From Acidobacteriaceae bacterium (lineage in GTDB: Bacteria; Acidobacteriota; Terriglobia; Terriglobales; Acidobacteriaceae), in NCBI GenBank assembly GCA_035944135.1, contig DASZBM010000002.1, forward strand, positions 868,001 to 932,000: a stretch of DNA of 64,000 bases, read 5' to 3'. Under the pieces are notes generated by a model. The model saw only the letters and a list, made by a program, of their open reading frames with translations. It ran no database searches and was not told the DNA's origin. Shown here piece after piece: positions 33,740 to 42,744 of this stretch (the first letter of the stretch is position 1; each line of letters begins with the position of its first letter). Both the position numbers and the translations under genes were made by a program.

Positions 33740-34130
33740 TCAACGAATCACCGTCATCCTGAGCGAAGTCGCGCTTGTGCGACGAAGTCGAAGGATCCCG
33801 AGCGTGATCGCACGCCCCATGCCGCTTGCACCTTCTTCCGATAGCACGCAGGTCTTAACTCGCAACTCAAAACTGAAAACTCGAAACTGAACCAGACCCG
33901 CCTTTGCTTTTGCTCTTGCCGTTGCCTTTGCCGTTGCTTTTGCTCTTGCCGTTGCCTTTGCCGTTGCTTTCGCTCTTGCCGTTGCTTTTCTTTCTGTCAT
34001 CCCCGAAGGGGATCTGCTTTTGTTCTTGTATTGGCTTCCAGGTACCCCGAGCCTTCAGGCTCGGGTATCTTAGCCAACACCCAAAAGGGGGCTTTAGCCC
34101 CTGAGGTATGCTGCCCGCATCCCGTGACTC
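33740..34130. repeat. Repeat-rich intergenic region: dispersed element, hexamer tandem array and palindromes
   Basis: No gene is supported here. The parts are: a second copy of the CCGTCATCCTGAGCGAAG element (33751-33768, with similarity to the first copy continuing to about 33802); a tandem array at 33904-33989 made of a 30-bp unit repeated 2.9 times, itself built of TTGCYN hexamers; the small palindrome CCCCGAAGGGG near 34001; a hairpin CCGAGCC/GGCTCGG with loop TTCA at 34047-34064; and the palindrome GGGGCTTTAGCCCC at 34088-34101. On the minus strand this last one is followed by CTTTT and may end transcription of the gene at 34131. Confidence 0.7.
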
Positions 34131-34958
34131 TCACCGCGCGTCCACATCCGACAAGATCCGCGACTTCACTTCCAGCCTGTGATAATTCCGATACTCCGCC
34201 CGAAAAGACCACATGGTCCATCCGCTCGTATCGCGCGAATCAATCGTCGACGGCATCCAGAACGTATCTCCATCCAGCACCACAGGCGCATAGTCCACCG
34301 TGAGCTCCCGCCTCCCAATGACCGGCGAATCATCCCATGTTCCCTGAACGATGAGGTGTCGCGGCGTGGTCAACTCCAGGTGCGTGATCTCCATCGATGC
34401 AGGATCGACGAACACCAGCCCCTTGCTCTTCTCTTGCAAAAGACAATCGCCAGGGTTCGGAGGATCGCGAACCGTAGCAAACCGGATAACGTAAAGCTGG
34501 TTCGCGCCCTTCTCCTTGCTCCGTTCCAACGTGTACTTCATGCACTGCCGTTGTTCGACCGAAACAACCGCGAGCCCACCCTCAAACACCCCGCTCAGCA
34601 TCGAGGGGCCCTTCATCGCCTGCGAAGTCGCCGGCTTCCCATTGACGCTCTTAATCTCACGCGACTCCACAAGACTCATCGAATGGTTAGCGTCCGCAAC
34701 GCGCTTCAAGCGAAAGGTGGAATCAGTGACGGTGGCCTGACCGTGCGAACCCGCCCCGGCCTGCGAGACCACATGCTCATCGCAGAAGAGGCTGGGAACA
34801 CCAGCGTCATACCGCTTCAAATTCACTTCCAGCCGCCCGAGAATCTCATCCAGCGTCGGCGTCTTCTTCTGTTGCGCACCCATCCCACCCGAAAATCCCA
34901 GAACTGCAATCAACGATATAGCTGGCGTTAACCCTCGAATCTTCAGGCGTCGAGCCAC
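34131..34958 (-). CDS. Conserved exported protein of unknown function
   Basis: A 275-residue protein with a signal peptide (ISLIAVLGFSGGMGAQ). The mature part begins with a helix (TLDEILGRLEVNLKRYDAGV) and is then mainly beta, ending in WTMWSFRAEYRNYHRLEVKS. This general shape (a helix, then an outer-membrane lipoprotein-like beta half-barrel) occurs in acidobacterial hypothetical exported proteins. Only three or four Cys are present. The start is a GTG with no strong ribosome site. It is divergent from the LolC-like gene. Confidence 0.75.
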   Translation of the reverse strand: MARRLKIRGLTPAISLIAVLGFSGGMGAQQKKTPTLDEILGRLEVNLKRYDAGVPSLFCDEHVVSQAGAGSHGQATVTDSTFRLKRVADANHSMSLVESREIKSVNGKPATSQAMKGPSMLSGVFEGGLAVVSVEQRQCMKYTLERSKEKGANQLYVIRFATVRDPPNPGDCLLQEKSKGLVFVDPASMEITHLELTTPRHLIVQGTWDDSPVIGRRELTVDYAPVVLDGDTFWMPSTIDSRDTSGWTMWSFRAEYRNYHRLEVKSRILSDVDAR

Positions 34959-35184
34959 TTGACAAACCCCTGTCCAGAATAGCGGTATTAGTTTTGGTCC
35001 CGTCCGCCGAACTCTGAACCCGACCCAGCCAACTCCTTTGAATCCAAGACTTTACATCTATCTGCCCTCCTAAGTCATTACAAATCAAGACTTTGCAAAA
35101 TGGACGACAAATAAAGTCCAAGCCTAAGTTCCCTGTTCTGAAGACTTTGCGCAAAATACCGGGGGAGGGGCTATCCTGCCTCAG

Positions 35185-36423
35185 ATGCGTTTCGAACTCT
35201 TCATCGCGGCCCGTTATCTCCGAGCTCGCCGCCGTCAGGCAGTGGTCGGATTAGTCACCGCGATATCGGTCCTGGGCATAGCCGCCGGAGTCGCCGCACT
35301 GATCATCGCCCTGGCAATCACCAACGGCATGCGCCGCGACCTCCAGCAGCGCCTGGTAGGCGCCCTCGCCCACGTGGAGCTCATGCGGTCCGCCGGCGAC
35401 GGCATCCGCGACTGGCGCCCCCTCATGCAGCGTCTCTCCACCCAGCCCCACGTCACCGCCGTAGCCCCCGGCATCTACGGTCAGGTGCTCATCTCCCGTG
35501 GCGCCCGCTCCGGCGGCGCCCTCATCAAAGGAATTTTGCCGCAGGACGAACTCCGCGTCGGCAACCTCCTCCAGGCCGTGAAGCAAGGCTCCTACTCCGA
35601 CCTGAATCCAGTCGCGAGTCCAGATGCGGTGCCCCCGCCGGTCGTCCTTGGAAATGAACTCGCCCTCACCCTCGGCGCCGGCGTCGGTGACACAGTGTTG
35701 GTTACCAGTCCGCAGGGCGAGCTCACGCCTCTTGGTCTGGTGCCGCGATATGAGCGATTTCGTGTCGCCGGGATCTTTGACTCAGGCTTTTATCAGTACG
35801 ACTCCGCGTACGCCTTCATGAGACTTGCCGATGCGCAGCACCTGTTCTCAGAGCCGGATCTGATCTCGGTGCTGAGTTTCAAACTGGATGACCTCTATCG
35901 CGCGCCGGAGGTTGCAAAAGACCTCGAGTTCGCGGCAGGGCCCGGATTTCAAGCGACCACATGGATCGATCAGAATCGCGAATTGTTCCGCGCGTTGAAG
36001 CTCGAGCAGGTGGTGACATTCATCATCCTCGCGCTGATCGTCGTCATCGCCGCGCTGAACATCCTCATCGCACTCACCATGATGGTGATGGAGAAATCCC
36101 GTGACATCGCGGTGCTCATGAGCTTCGGTGTATCCAGCGCGCAGGTGCGGCGAATTTTCCTGCTCGAAGGGCTGCTCATCTCCGTGATAGGCAGCCTGCT
36201 CGGATTGGCCGTCGGTTACACCGGAAGCCTGCTTGGAGCGCACTACAGATTCATTCCGCTCGATCCGAGCGTGTATTCGATCAGCTATCTTCCGTTCGCT
36301 CCTCGTATGACCGATGCCCTGATTGTCCTTGCCGTTTCGCTTGGTCTCTCGCTCCTTGCAACACTGTATCCCTCGCACACGGCCGCGAGTATTCTTCCGG
36401 CCGAAGCGTTGCGTTACGAGTAA
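35185..36423 (+). CDS. lolC: LolC/LolE-type ABC transporter permease
   Basis: A 412-residue permease of the lipoprotein-releasing system. The N-terminus has the typical MRFELFIAARYLRARRRQAV followed by TM1 (VVGLVTAISVLGIAAGVAAL), a large periplasmic domain (about 50-270), and three C-terminal TMs with the FtsX domain (about 285-405; VVTFIILALIVVIAALNILI, then VGYTGSLLG). Together with the ATPase at 36951 it should extract lipoproteins from the inner membrane for transport to the outer membrane. GGGGGAGGGG lies upstream of the ATG. The usual lolC-lolD adjacency is broken by one intervening gene. Confidence 0.92.
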   Translation: MRFELFIAARYLRARRRQAVVGLVTAISVLGIAAGVAALIIALAITNGMRRDLQQRLVGALAHVELMRSAGDGIRDWRPLMQRLSTQPHVTAVAPGIYGQVLISRGARSGGALIKGILPQDELRVGNLLQAVKQGSYSDLNPVASPDAVPPPVVLGNELALTLGAGVGDTVLVTSPQGELTPLGLVPRYERFRVAGIFDSGFYQYDSAYAFMRLADAQHLFSEPDLISVLSFKLDDLYRAPEVAKDLEFAAGPGFQATTWIDQNRELFRALKLEQVVTFIILALIVVIAALNILIALTMMVMEKSRDIAVLMSFGVSSAQVRRIFLLEGLLISVIGSLLGLAVGYTGSLLGAHYRFIPLDPSVYSISYLPFAPRMTDALIVLAVSLGLSLLATLYPSHTAASILPAEALRYE

Positions 36424-36451
36424 GAAGTATTCTGGCTGTCAGAGGTCTTCT

Positions 36452-36946
36452 ATGCCGCGTCTTCCCTATCCCAAGCTCGCGCCTGAAGCGTATCGCTCGC
36501 TTGTATCTCTCGGACATTACCTGCGCACGGCGACATCACTTGACGCTGGACTACTGGGATTAGTTGACCTCCGCGCATCGCAACTGAATCGCTGTGGCTT
36601 CTGCATCGGTATGCACACGCAGGAGCTGAAGCATGCCAACGAGCCGGACTCCCGGATCAACGCCGTGGCAAACTGGCGCGAGTCGGATGCGTTTACTCCG
36701 CGGGAGCGCGCGGCCCTGGCGTGGACCGAGGAGATAACGAATATTCAGGATGGACACGCATCCGACGAGGCCTACGCGGCAGTCAGCGAGTACTTCAAGG
36801 ACAAGGACCTCGTAGACCTGACGTTCGCCATCGCGACGATGAATGCATGGAATCGGCTTGGCATTGCGTTCGGGGCGGAGTGGAACCCAGCGATACGGCC
36901 GGGCGGGGACCAGCCGCAGGAGCCTGTAGCAGCGAACTCTCTGTGA
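36452..36946 (+). CDS. Carboxymuconolactone decarboxylase / AhpD-like protein
   Basis: A 164-residue all-alpha protein. It has the AhpD-like core with CGFCIGMHTQEL (redox CxxC followed by His) and a later LVDLTFAIATMNAWNRLGIA helix typical of the CMD family. I chose the ATG at 36452 because a longer frame from 36323 would overlap lolC. It sits 28 bp after lolC and 4 bp before lolD. The CxxC suggests peroxidase-associated or thiol-disulfide activity and not decarboxylation. A link to lipoprotein export is not obvious; the gene may simply be co-transcribed. Confidence 0.9.
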   Translation: MPRLPYPKLAPEAYRSLVSLGHYLRTATSLDAGLLGLVDLRASQLNRCGFCIGMHTQELKHANEPDSRINAVANWRESDAFTPRERAALAWTEEITNIQDGHASDEAYAAVSEYFKDKDLVDLTFAIATMNAWNRLGIAFGAEWNPAIRPGGDQPQEPVAANSL

Positions 36947-36950
36947 CGCC

Positions 36951-37649
36951 ATGAAAAATTGCGACGAGTTGCTGTGCGCCTTCGGGCTGAGGAAGACATA
37001 TCCATCTGTCGAACCTGGGACGCCGGATCTCGAGCTCTTCCGCGATCTCAACCTGCAGGTGGAGGCGGGTGAGATGGTGGCGATCATCGGCGAGTCGGGC
37101 GCGGGAAAGAGCACGTTGTTGCACATTCTGGCGGCACTCGACACTCCAACTGCGGGCGAGGTTTGGTGCGGTTTCACGCATGTGACGGGACTGTCGAAGG
37201 CAGAGGCCTCCGCCTTCCGTAACCGGGAGATTGGGTACGTCTGGCAGTTTCACTACTTACTGCCGGAGTTCACTGCGGTTGAGAACGTCGCGCTGCCGCT
37301 GCTTGCGAGAGGTGTGCCTCAGGCGGAAGCGATGCAGCTGGCGGCAAGCTGGCTGGAACGTGTGGGGCTGAGCGGGCGCTCCGCGAACCGGTCTGGAGAG
37401 TTGTCCGGCGGCGAACAGCAGAGGGTGTCGATCGCGCGCGCCCTGGTGACGCAGCCGAAGGTGCTGCTTGCGGATGAGCCGACTGGAGATCTGGACGCCG
37501 GCACAGCGGACCGGGTATTCGCCCTGGTTCAACAATTGCATCGCGAACACGGGCTGACGAGCGTGATCGTCACGCACAATACAGAGTTCGCCCGCCGTTG
37601 TGACCGCGTGATGAAACTCAGCGCGGGAACACTGATCGCTCTCCCGTAA
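36951..37649 (+). CDS. lolD: LolD-type ABC transporter ATP-binding protein
   Basis: A 232-residue ABC ATPase. Walker A is GESGAGKST, the Q-loop lies in YVWQFHYLLPEFTAVENVAL, the signature is LSGGEQQRVSIARAL, Walker B is VLLADEPTGDLD and the switch His is in VIVTHN. The LPEFTAVENVALPLL segment is characteristic of the LolD/MacB group. It probably powers the LolC-like permease at 35185. The start follows the AhpD-like gene by 4 bp. The 3' end overlaps the convergent membrane-protein gene by 32 bp. Confidence 0.93.
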   Translation: MKNCDELLCAFGLRKTYPSVEPGTPDLELFRDLNLQVEAGEMVAIIGESGAGKSTLLHILAALDTPTAGEVWCGFTHVTGLSKAEASAFRNREIGYVWQFHYLLPEFTAVENVALPLLARGVPQAEAMQLAASWLERVGLSGRSANRSGELSGGEQQRVSIARALVTQPKVLLADEPTGDLDAGTADRVFALVQQLHREHGLTSVIVTHNTEFARRCDRVMKLSAGTLIALP

Positions 37650-38766
37650 TTTTCAGCCGTTCAGGTGCAGCACCCGAGGGCGCGAAATCCAGCTCATTCA
37701 TAGGATTAGGTTCCCCGATCGCCGCGATCAGCTTTTCCGAAACGACCGCTTCGGCGATGAGGACGGTGCAGCAGGCGAGATAGGGGATGAGTTCTCCGTA
37801 GATACGAATCTCGATGATGACGCCGAAGATCATCATGAACACGAACCAGACGGCGAGGCCCCAAAGCCATGTCCGAAGCAGTCTGTCCGTCAGATATCTG
37901 CGGTAAAGGACAATGACCGGGATCATGAATGCGCCCGTAGACGCAAGTTGCGGCCAGCTCAGAGGGGACAAGAGCAGAAAGACGTTGTTCTTCCATCGCG
38001 CCATGGACGCTGTCGGGTTATGGGCGAAGTGGCGGGTGATAAATACGTGCCAGGCGCCCCAGGCAACTGCCATCGCCACAATCGTTGTGATGTCTACCAG
38101 CAGCCTGCGTTTGGATGTGTATCGCCCGGAGTAGTCCAGTATGAGCCTAAGTGCATAAAAAACCAATAACATCAGGCTGGTTTCACGGTTAACTGTCGCA
38201 ATCAGGAAGATTGCGCAGAAGGCGAGGACATTGCTTCTCCTATAGAGGAGCAGCAGCCCCGCTCCGAACAGTGCCACACTCGGCAGATCGTAGAAGTACC
38301 GCACGTGATAGGTGAATGAGAGCCCGTACGTTGCAAGGATCATCACCAGCGTGAGGGGGTAAACGGCAAAACGGAATATTCCCCTCGGCGATGCGAGATC
38401 ATAGAGCTTTCTCGCGATAAGTCCAATGCACACAACGCTACAGACATCGATCGCGGCCTGGACGATCCCCTCAGCACTAATACCTCTGTCAAACCAGACG
38501 GCAGTTTTCCCCGTACTGAGCCACTCGGCGAACCTGTTCAGCCCTTGGCTCTGATGTGCCCAGCGCAGCGGAAACATCATCAGTACGCGAGTCTGGTAGG
38601 GTGTCTGCTCTAATCCGGCCTCATACCGGCTGGGTATAAGCGACGAATGTACCCAAATGAGGTAGAACCATACGAACTGAACCGTAGCCAGCCCATTCAG
38701 GGCAATCTCCACCAGAGAGCCGAGCCCGCGGAAACGCGATCGCACATCAGGTTGAATGTCGTGCAT
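37618..38766 (-). CDS. Polytopic membrane protein of unknown function
   Basis: About 382 residues with eight to ten predicted membrane helices (e.g. ALNGLATVQFVWFYLIWVHS, LTLVMILATYGLSFTYHVRY, FMIPVIVLYRRY, LWGLAVWFVFMMIFGVIIEI). The loops between are aromatic and basic. The layout resembles GT-C-like or O-antigen-type membrane enzymes, but no DxD or other catalytic motif is convincing. I chose the ATG at 38766; a TTG at 38808 is in frame. The stop overlaps lolD by 32 bp in convergent orientation. Confidence 0.8.
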   Translation of the reverse strand: MHDIQPDVRSRFRGLGSLVEIALNGLATVQFVWFYLIWVHSSLIPSRYEAGLEQTPYQTRVLMMFPLRWAHQSQGLNRFAEWLSTGKTAVWFDRGISAEGIVQAAIDVCSVVCIGLIARKLYDLASPRGIFRFAVYPLTLVMILATYGLSFTYHVRYFYDLPSVALFGAGLLLLYRRSNVLAFCAIFLIATVNRETSLMLLVFYALRLILDYSGRYTSKRRLLVDITTIVAMAVAWGAWHVFITRHFAHNPTASMARWKNNVFLLLSPLSWPQLASTGAFMIPVIVLYRRYLTDRLLRTWLWGLAVWFVFMMIFGVIIEIRIYGELIPYLACCTVLIAEAVVSEKLIAAIGEPNPMNELDFAPSGAAPERLKITGERSVFPR

Positions 38767-39121
38767 GCTATGAAACGTCTCCGAATAAGCGAGGGGTAGA
38801 AAATACAACTGGCGCAGTATAACGGACCCTTCAGGCCGGTCCAGGCTGGAACGCGAACTAGTTCTGGACGGCCGTCGTCACAAAGAGCACAATTCCGGTT
38901 TGCGACGGTTTTCCCACAGAGGCATCAAACGGGTAGCTCTTTTTGTACGTTTGTGGGGTGGCACTGGACCGCACTTCTACAGATACACTAGGGGCACTTC
39001 AACCACCCTGGCTGCCTTCGAGGCACTCAGTTCTTTTGCCGCAGAGTAACGCGGCGTCGGCCACGGTCCAGAGGCGCTCCGGCGCTCACCCGAGAACCGG
39101 AGCGTAGTTCGAAGGGGGAGC
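38767..39121. other. 355-bp gap before clpC
   Basis: I see no gene here. The gap separates two divergent genes and should hold both promoters. GAAGGGGGAGC directly before the clpC ATG is its ribosome site. A 7-bp hairpin (CTCCGGC/CCGGAG region, about 39076-39106) may form in the clpC leader. No CtsR or HrcA/CIRCE operator was recognised. Confidence 0.5.
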
Positions 39122-41593
39122 ATGTTCGAACGCTACACAGAAAAGGCGCGGCGCGTGATTTTCTTTGCGCGCTACGAGGCCAGCCAGTTCGGCTCGCCGT
39201 ACATTGAGACTGAACATCTCCTGCTGGGCCTGCTGCGCGAAGACAAGGCGCTAACCAACCGCTTCCTTCGCTCGCATGCCTCTGTTGAATCGATTCGCAA
39301 GCAGATTGAGCAACATACAACTGTTCGCGAAAAGGTATCGACGTCGGTTGATCTTCCACTTTCCAACGAATGCAAGCACGTGCTCGCCTATGCGGCCGAA
39401 GAGGCTGAGCGGCTGAGCCACAAGCACATCGGGACAGAGCATCTGCTGCTCGGACTCTTGCGTGAAGAGAAGTGCTTCGCGGCCGAGATTCTGATGGAGC
39501 GCGGGCTGCGGCTGCCGGCCATCCGCGAGGAATTGCAGCGGACTACACAAGAGAAACCGGCAGCAGCCACCGGCAAGCAGGCGCGCCAGCAACAGGAGCA
39601 GTCGATGCTGGCGGAGTTCTCGCGCGACCTGACACAGGCGGCGAGCGAGCAAACACTGGACCCGCTGGTCGGGCGCGATCACGAGGTGGAGCGCGTCATT
39701 CAGATTCTCTGCCGCCGGACGAAGAACAACCCGGTGCTGATTGGCGAACCGGGCGTCGGCAAGACTGCAATCGTTGAAGGACTGGCGCAGAAGATTGCCG
39801 ACGGCGAGGTTCCGAGCTTCCTTGCGGACAAGCGCGTGCTTTCGCTGGATCTTTCGCTGATTGTTGCGGGGACCAAGTACCGCGGCCAGTTCGAGGAGCG
39901 GCTGAAGACCATCATGAAGGAGTTGATGGAGTCGCAGAACTCGATCGTTTTCATCGACGAGTTGCACACGCTGGTCGGCGCGGGATCGGCAGAAGGCTCG
40001 CTGGATGCAGCGAACATTCTGAAGCCCGCGCTAAGCCGTGGCGAGATCCAATGCATTGGAGCGACGACACCGGCGGAGTATCGCAAATCGATCGAGAAGG
40101 ACCGCTCGCTGGAGCGTCGCTTCCAGGCCGTGAAGGTGCCGCCTCCGAATGAAGAGGATGCGATCAAGATCATCATGGGCATCAAGGAGCGTTACGAGAA
40201 GTTTCACGCCGTCAGCTACACGGACGACGCGATCACCTTCTCCGTCTCGCACTCGAACCGCTACATCCCGGACCGCTTCCTGCCGGACAAGGCGATTGAT
40301 CTGATCGATGAGGCGGGCGCGCGTGTGAAGCTGCGGCAGACCACGCTGCCCGAAGAGCTGACCGAGGTCCAGAAGCGCATCAAGTTCATCGTGCACCGCA
40401 TGGAGAACGCGATTGCGAATCACGAGTTCGAGAAGGCGAGGTTCTACTCGGACGAGGAGCGCAAGGAGCGCGACAACCTGCGCGCGCTGCGTGATAAGTA
40501 TCACCTCGATGAGTCAAGCTCGGGCATTGTGACGCGCGAGGACATCGAAGACGTGGTCTCGCGGTGGACGGGTGTTCCGATTACGTCGATCAAGGAAGAA
40601 GAGACGCAGAAGCTGCTGCGCGTCGAAGAAGAGCTGCACAAGCGGGTGATCGCGCAGGATAAGGCGATCTCGGCGCTGGCGCGGTCGATCCGGCGCTCGC
40701 GGGCAGGTCTGAAGAATCCGAACCGGCCGATTGGCAGCTTCCTGTTCCTGGGACCTACGGGCGTCGGCAAGACAGAGGTTGCGCGCACGCTGGCGCAGTT
40801 CCTGTTTGGCTCGGAGAAGTCGCTGATCCGCTTCGATATGTCGGAGTTTATGGAGAAGCACTCGGTGTCGAAGCTGATCGGTTCGCCTCCGGGCTACGTG
40901 GGCTACGAGGAGGGCGGCCAGCTCACCGAGCGTGTGAAGCGTTCGCCTTATTCGGTAGTGCTGCTCGATGAGGTCGAGAAGGCGCATCCGGATGTCTTCA
41001 ACCTGCTGCTGCAGGTGTTTGAAGACGGGCAGCTCACGGACGGGCTCGGCAACACGGTCGATTTCAAAAACACGATCCTCATCATGACTTCGAACATCGG
41101 GGCCAAGCACCTCATGAAGCGTGAGGGCCTGGGCTTCCAGTCGTCGAAGGACGAGGTGGTGCTCGAGAAGATGCAGGAGATGGTGATGTCCGAAGTCAAG
41201 CGGACATTCAATCCGGAGTTCTTGAATCGACTGGATGAGGTTATCGTCTTTACCTCGCTGGGCGACAACGAGTTGATGCAGATTCTCGAACTGCTTGTGC
41301 AGCAGTTGAACGTGAACCTTGTCCACAAGGCGATCACGATTAGCGTGCACGACGATGCAAAGCGCTGGATCCTGGAGAAGACGGTGACCGACCGCAACTA
41401 CGGGGCGCGTCCACTGCGCCGCGCACTGCAGCGGTTCATCGAGGACCCGTTGTCCGAGGCGCTGATTGCGGGGCAGATTGCCGAGCGTCCAGCGTTCCTC
41501 GAGGTTTATCTCGAGAACAACAAGTTGTTCTATCGTCCAGTGTCGAGCGAGGGCGAAGAGAAGCTGGCGGGGCTGGCGCTGACGACGGTTTAG
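39122..41593 (+). CDS. clpC: ATP-dependent Clp protease ATP-binding subunit ClpC
   Basis: An 823-residue class I Clp/Hsp100 unfoldase. It has a double Clp_N domain (1-150; [20 protein letters not shown]), AAA1 with Walker [10 protein letters not shown] and Walker [10 protein letters not shown], and a middle domain with a UVR-like helix ([20 protein letters not shown]). AAA2 has Walker [10 protein letters not shown], Walker [12 protein letters not shown] and a ClpP-docking LGFQ region near residue 665. It unfolds substrates for ClpP, encoded at 47867. The length is normal. A strong intrinsic terminator follows, so it is a single-gene transcript. Confidence 0.96.
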   Translation: MFERYTEKARRVIFFARYEASQFGSPYIETEHLLLGLLREDKALTNRFLRSHASVESIRKQIEQHTTVREKVSTSVDLPLSNECKHVLAYAAEEAERLSHKHIGTEHLLLGLLREEKCFAAEILMERGLRLPAIREELQRTTQEKPAAATGKQARQQQEQSMLAEFSRDLTQAASEQTLDPLVGRDHEVERVIQILCRRTKNNPVLIGEPGVGKTAIVEGLAQKIADGEVPSFLADKRVLSLDLSLIVAGTKYRGQFEERLKTIMKELMESQNSIVFIDELHTLVGAGSAEGSLDAANILKPALSRGEIQCIGATTPAEYRKSIEKDRSLERRFQAVKVPPPNEEDAIKIIMGIKERYEKFHAVSYTDDAITFSVSHSNRYIPDRFLPDKAIDLIDEAGARVKLRQTTLPEELTEVQKRIKFIVHRMENAIANHEFEKARFYSDEERKERDNLRALRDKYHLDESSSGIVTREDIEDVVSRWTGVPITSIKEEETQKLLRVEEELHKRVIAQDKAISALARSIRRSRAGLKNPNRPIGSFLFLGPTGVGKTEVARTLAQFLFGSEKSLIRFDMSEFMEKHSVSKLIGSPPGYVGYEEGGQLTERVKRSPYSVVLLDEVEKAHPDVFNLLLQVFEDGQLTDGLGNTVDFKNTILIMTSNIGAKHLMKREGLGFQSSKDEVVLEKMQEMVMSEVKRTFNPEFLNRLDEVIVFTSLGDNELMQILELLVQQLNVNLVHKAITISVHDDAKRWILEKTVTDRNYGARPLRRALQRFIEDPLSEALIAGQIAERPAFLEVYLENNKLFYRPVSSEGEEKLAGLALTTV

Positions 41594-41613
41594 TTAAGCA
41601 ACAGATCAAATCG

Positions 41614-41654
41614 AAACGCCTCGGTGATAAGCCGGGGCGTTTTGTTTGTTTTGC
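41614..41654 (+). terminator. Intrinsic terminator after clpC
   Basis: A 10-bp stem AACGCCTCGG/CCGGGGCGTT (one G-U pair) with a 7-nt loop TGATAAG, followed by TTTGTTTGTTTT. A textbook rho-independent terminator 20 bp after the stop. Confidence 0.88.
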
Positions 41655-41685
41655 TGCTGTGACGTCTGGTGCGGGTGCTGGAGGC

Positions 41686-42633
41686 TTACTCGATGGCGCG
41701 GGTGATCTTCGGCTTGCGCGCGACCCATGTAATGCCGACGGAGGCCGTGTCGACATCCTGCCTGAGACTGCGCTCATACGTGCCAGTGAGCATGAAGTGA
41801 AGGCCGATCGGGAAGTCGAGTTCGGAGACGATGCCATTATCTTCGGCGGTGCCTGCGCCTTCGAGCACCTGCTGGGTGACCGTCTTTCCCTTGTTGTTTT
41901 TTCGCGTTACGGTGCCGTAGACGCTCTGGTTGCCAATCGGCAGTTCCTCATAGGCTTCGACGTCGAGGTTAAAGCTGAAAGGAAGGTCGATCGAGGAGCC
42001 GGCCTGGAAGTTCGCCAACGGACCGACGGCAACATACGGCTTCTTCACGGCGCGGTTTACGAGGCTCGACGAGTTCCCTTCACCGACTTCGATATCAGGA
42101 TCGAAGGGGCCGATGCTGTAATCGAGATGATTGTTGATGTTATAGGTCTCGGTATTGGCGCTGAGTCCAAAACGAGAATTTCCTGTAGGGAATCCCACGG
42201 AGGCCGTCGCAAGATACGTCAAGCGATTGTGCGGAAGCTCATAAGTGCCGACGCCGACGGTGTCACCAAGAAGATCTTTGCCTGTAGCCAAGGGATAAGT
42301 TTTTACTCCGTTGACCGTCTTGGGCACAAATGCATTCACGGTGGGATACCAAGGCACAAGTGCACTCACGGAGAAATGCCTGTCAAAGCGAAAAGACAGG
42401 TCCGGAGTAACAATGTCAGCCCATCCTGTCGCCGAGTTGTGCTGTCCCGTCTGGTCGAGAATGAAATTGAAGCCGTTTACCGGAGCGACTAAGCCGGTAG
42501 CCACATGACCTGTGGACTCCGGTGCGATGCCGGCTGCAGAGGCCTGCGCTTCGCTGCGCTGTGTTGCGAGAAGCAAGCAACAGACACCCGAGAGCAGGAT
42601 AAGCCTGGAGAAAATTGAATTTCGGCCGTTCAT
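41686..42633 (-). CDS. Outer-membrane beta-barrel protein of unknown function (transporter-like)
   Basis: About 315 residues from the ATG at 42633, which gives a signal peptide (LILLSGVCCLLLATQRSEAQ). A frame open to 42720 lacks a signal at its end. The mature chain has alternating polar/hydrophobic strands (e.g. FRFDRHFSVSALVPWYPTV, NRLTYLATASVGFPTGNSRF, FNLDVEAYEELPIGNQSVYG) and ends in a strand-like segment. This suits a 12- to 14-strand barrel of the phenol-degradation/MetA-like or transporter class. The substrate is unknown. It is convergent with clpC. Confidence 0.78.
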   Translation of the reverse strand: MNGRNSIFSRLILLSGVCCLLLATQRSEAQASAAGIAPESTGHVATGLVAPVNGFNFILDQTGQHNSATGWADIVTPDLSFRFDRHFSVSALVPWYPTVNAFVPKTVNGVKTYPLATGKDLLGDTVGVGTYELPHNRLTYLATASVGFPTGNSRFGLSANTETYNINNHLDYSIGPFDPDIEVGEGNSSSLVNRAVKKPYVAVGPLANFQAGSSIDLPFSFNLDVEAYEELPIGNQSVYGTVTRKNNKGKTVTQQVLEGAGTAEDNGIVSELDFPIGLHFMLTGTYERSLRQDVDTASVGITWVARKPKITRAIE

Positions 42634-42706
42634 AGTTGCGTTCCTGGCGAATGCCTGAGGCGGCATGCTCTGTAGGCATGCTTGCGGTTTTGTAGCTTGA
42701 AGAGGA

Positions 42707-42731
42707 AAGACCCCAGGCATCGCCTGGGGTC
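42707..42731 (-). terminator. Intrinsic terminator after the duplicated-repeat protein gene
   Basis: A 10-bp perfect stem GACCCCAGGC/GCCTGGGGTC with loop ATC at 42709-42731. On the minus strand it is followed by TTTCCTCTT. It lies 14 bp after the stop at 42745. Confidence 0.75.
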
Positions 42732-42744
42732 CTTGAGAAGAACG

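Noticed and set aside
33740-34000. Minus-strand frame rich in Lys, Ala, Thr, Arg (histone-tail-like)
   Set aside because: It is the translation of the hexamer tandem array plus a dispersed repeat; no ribosome site or conserved part.
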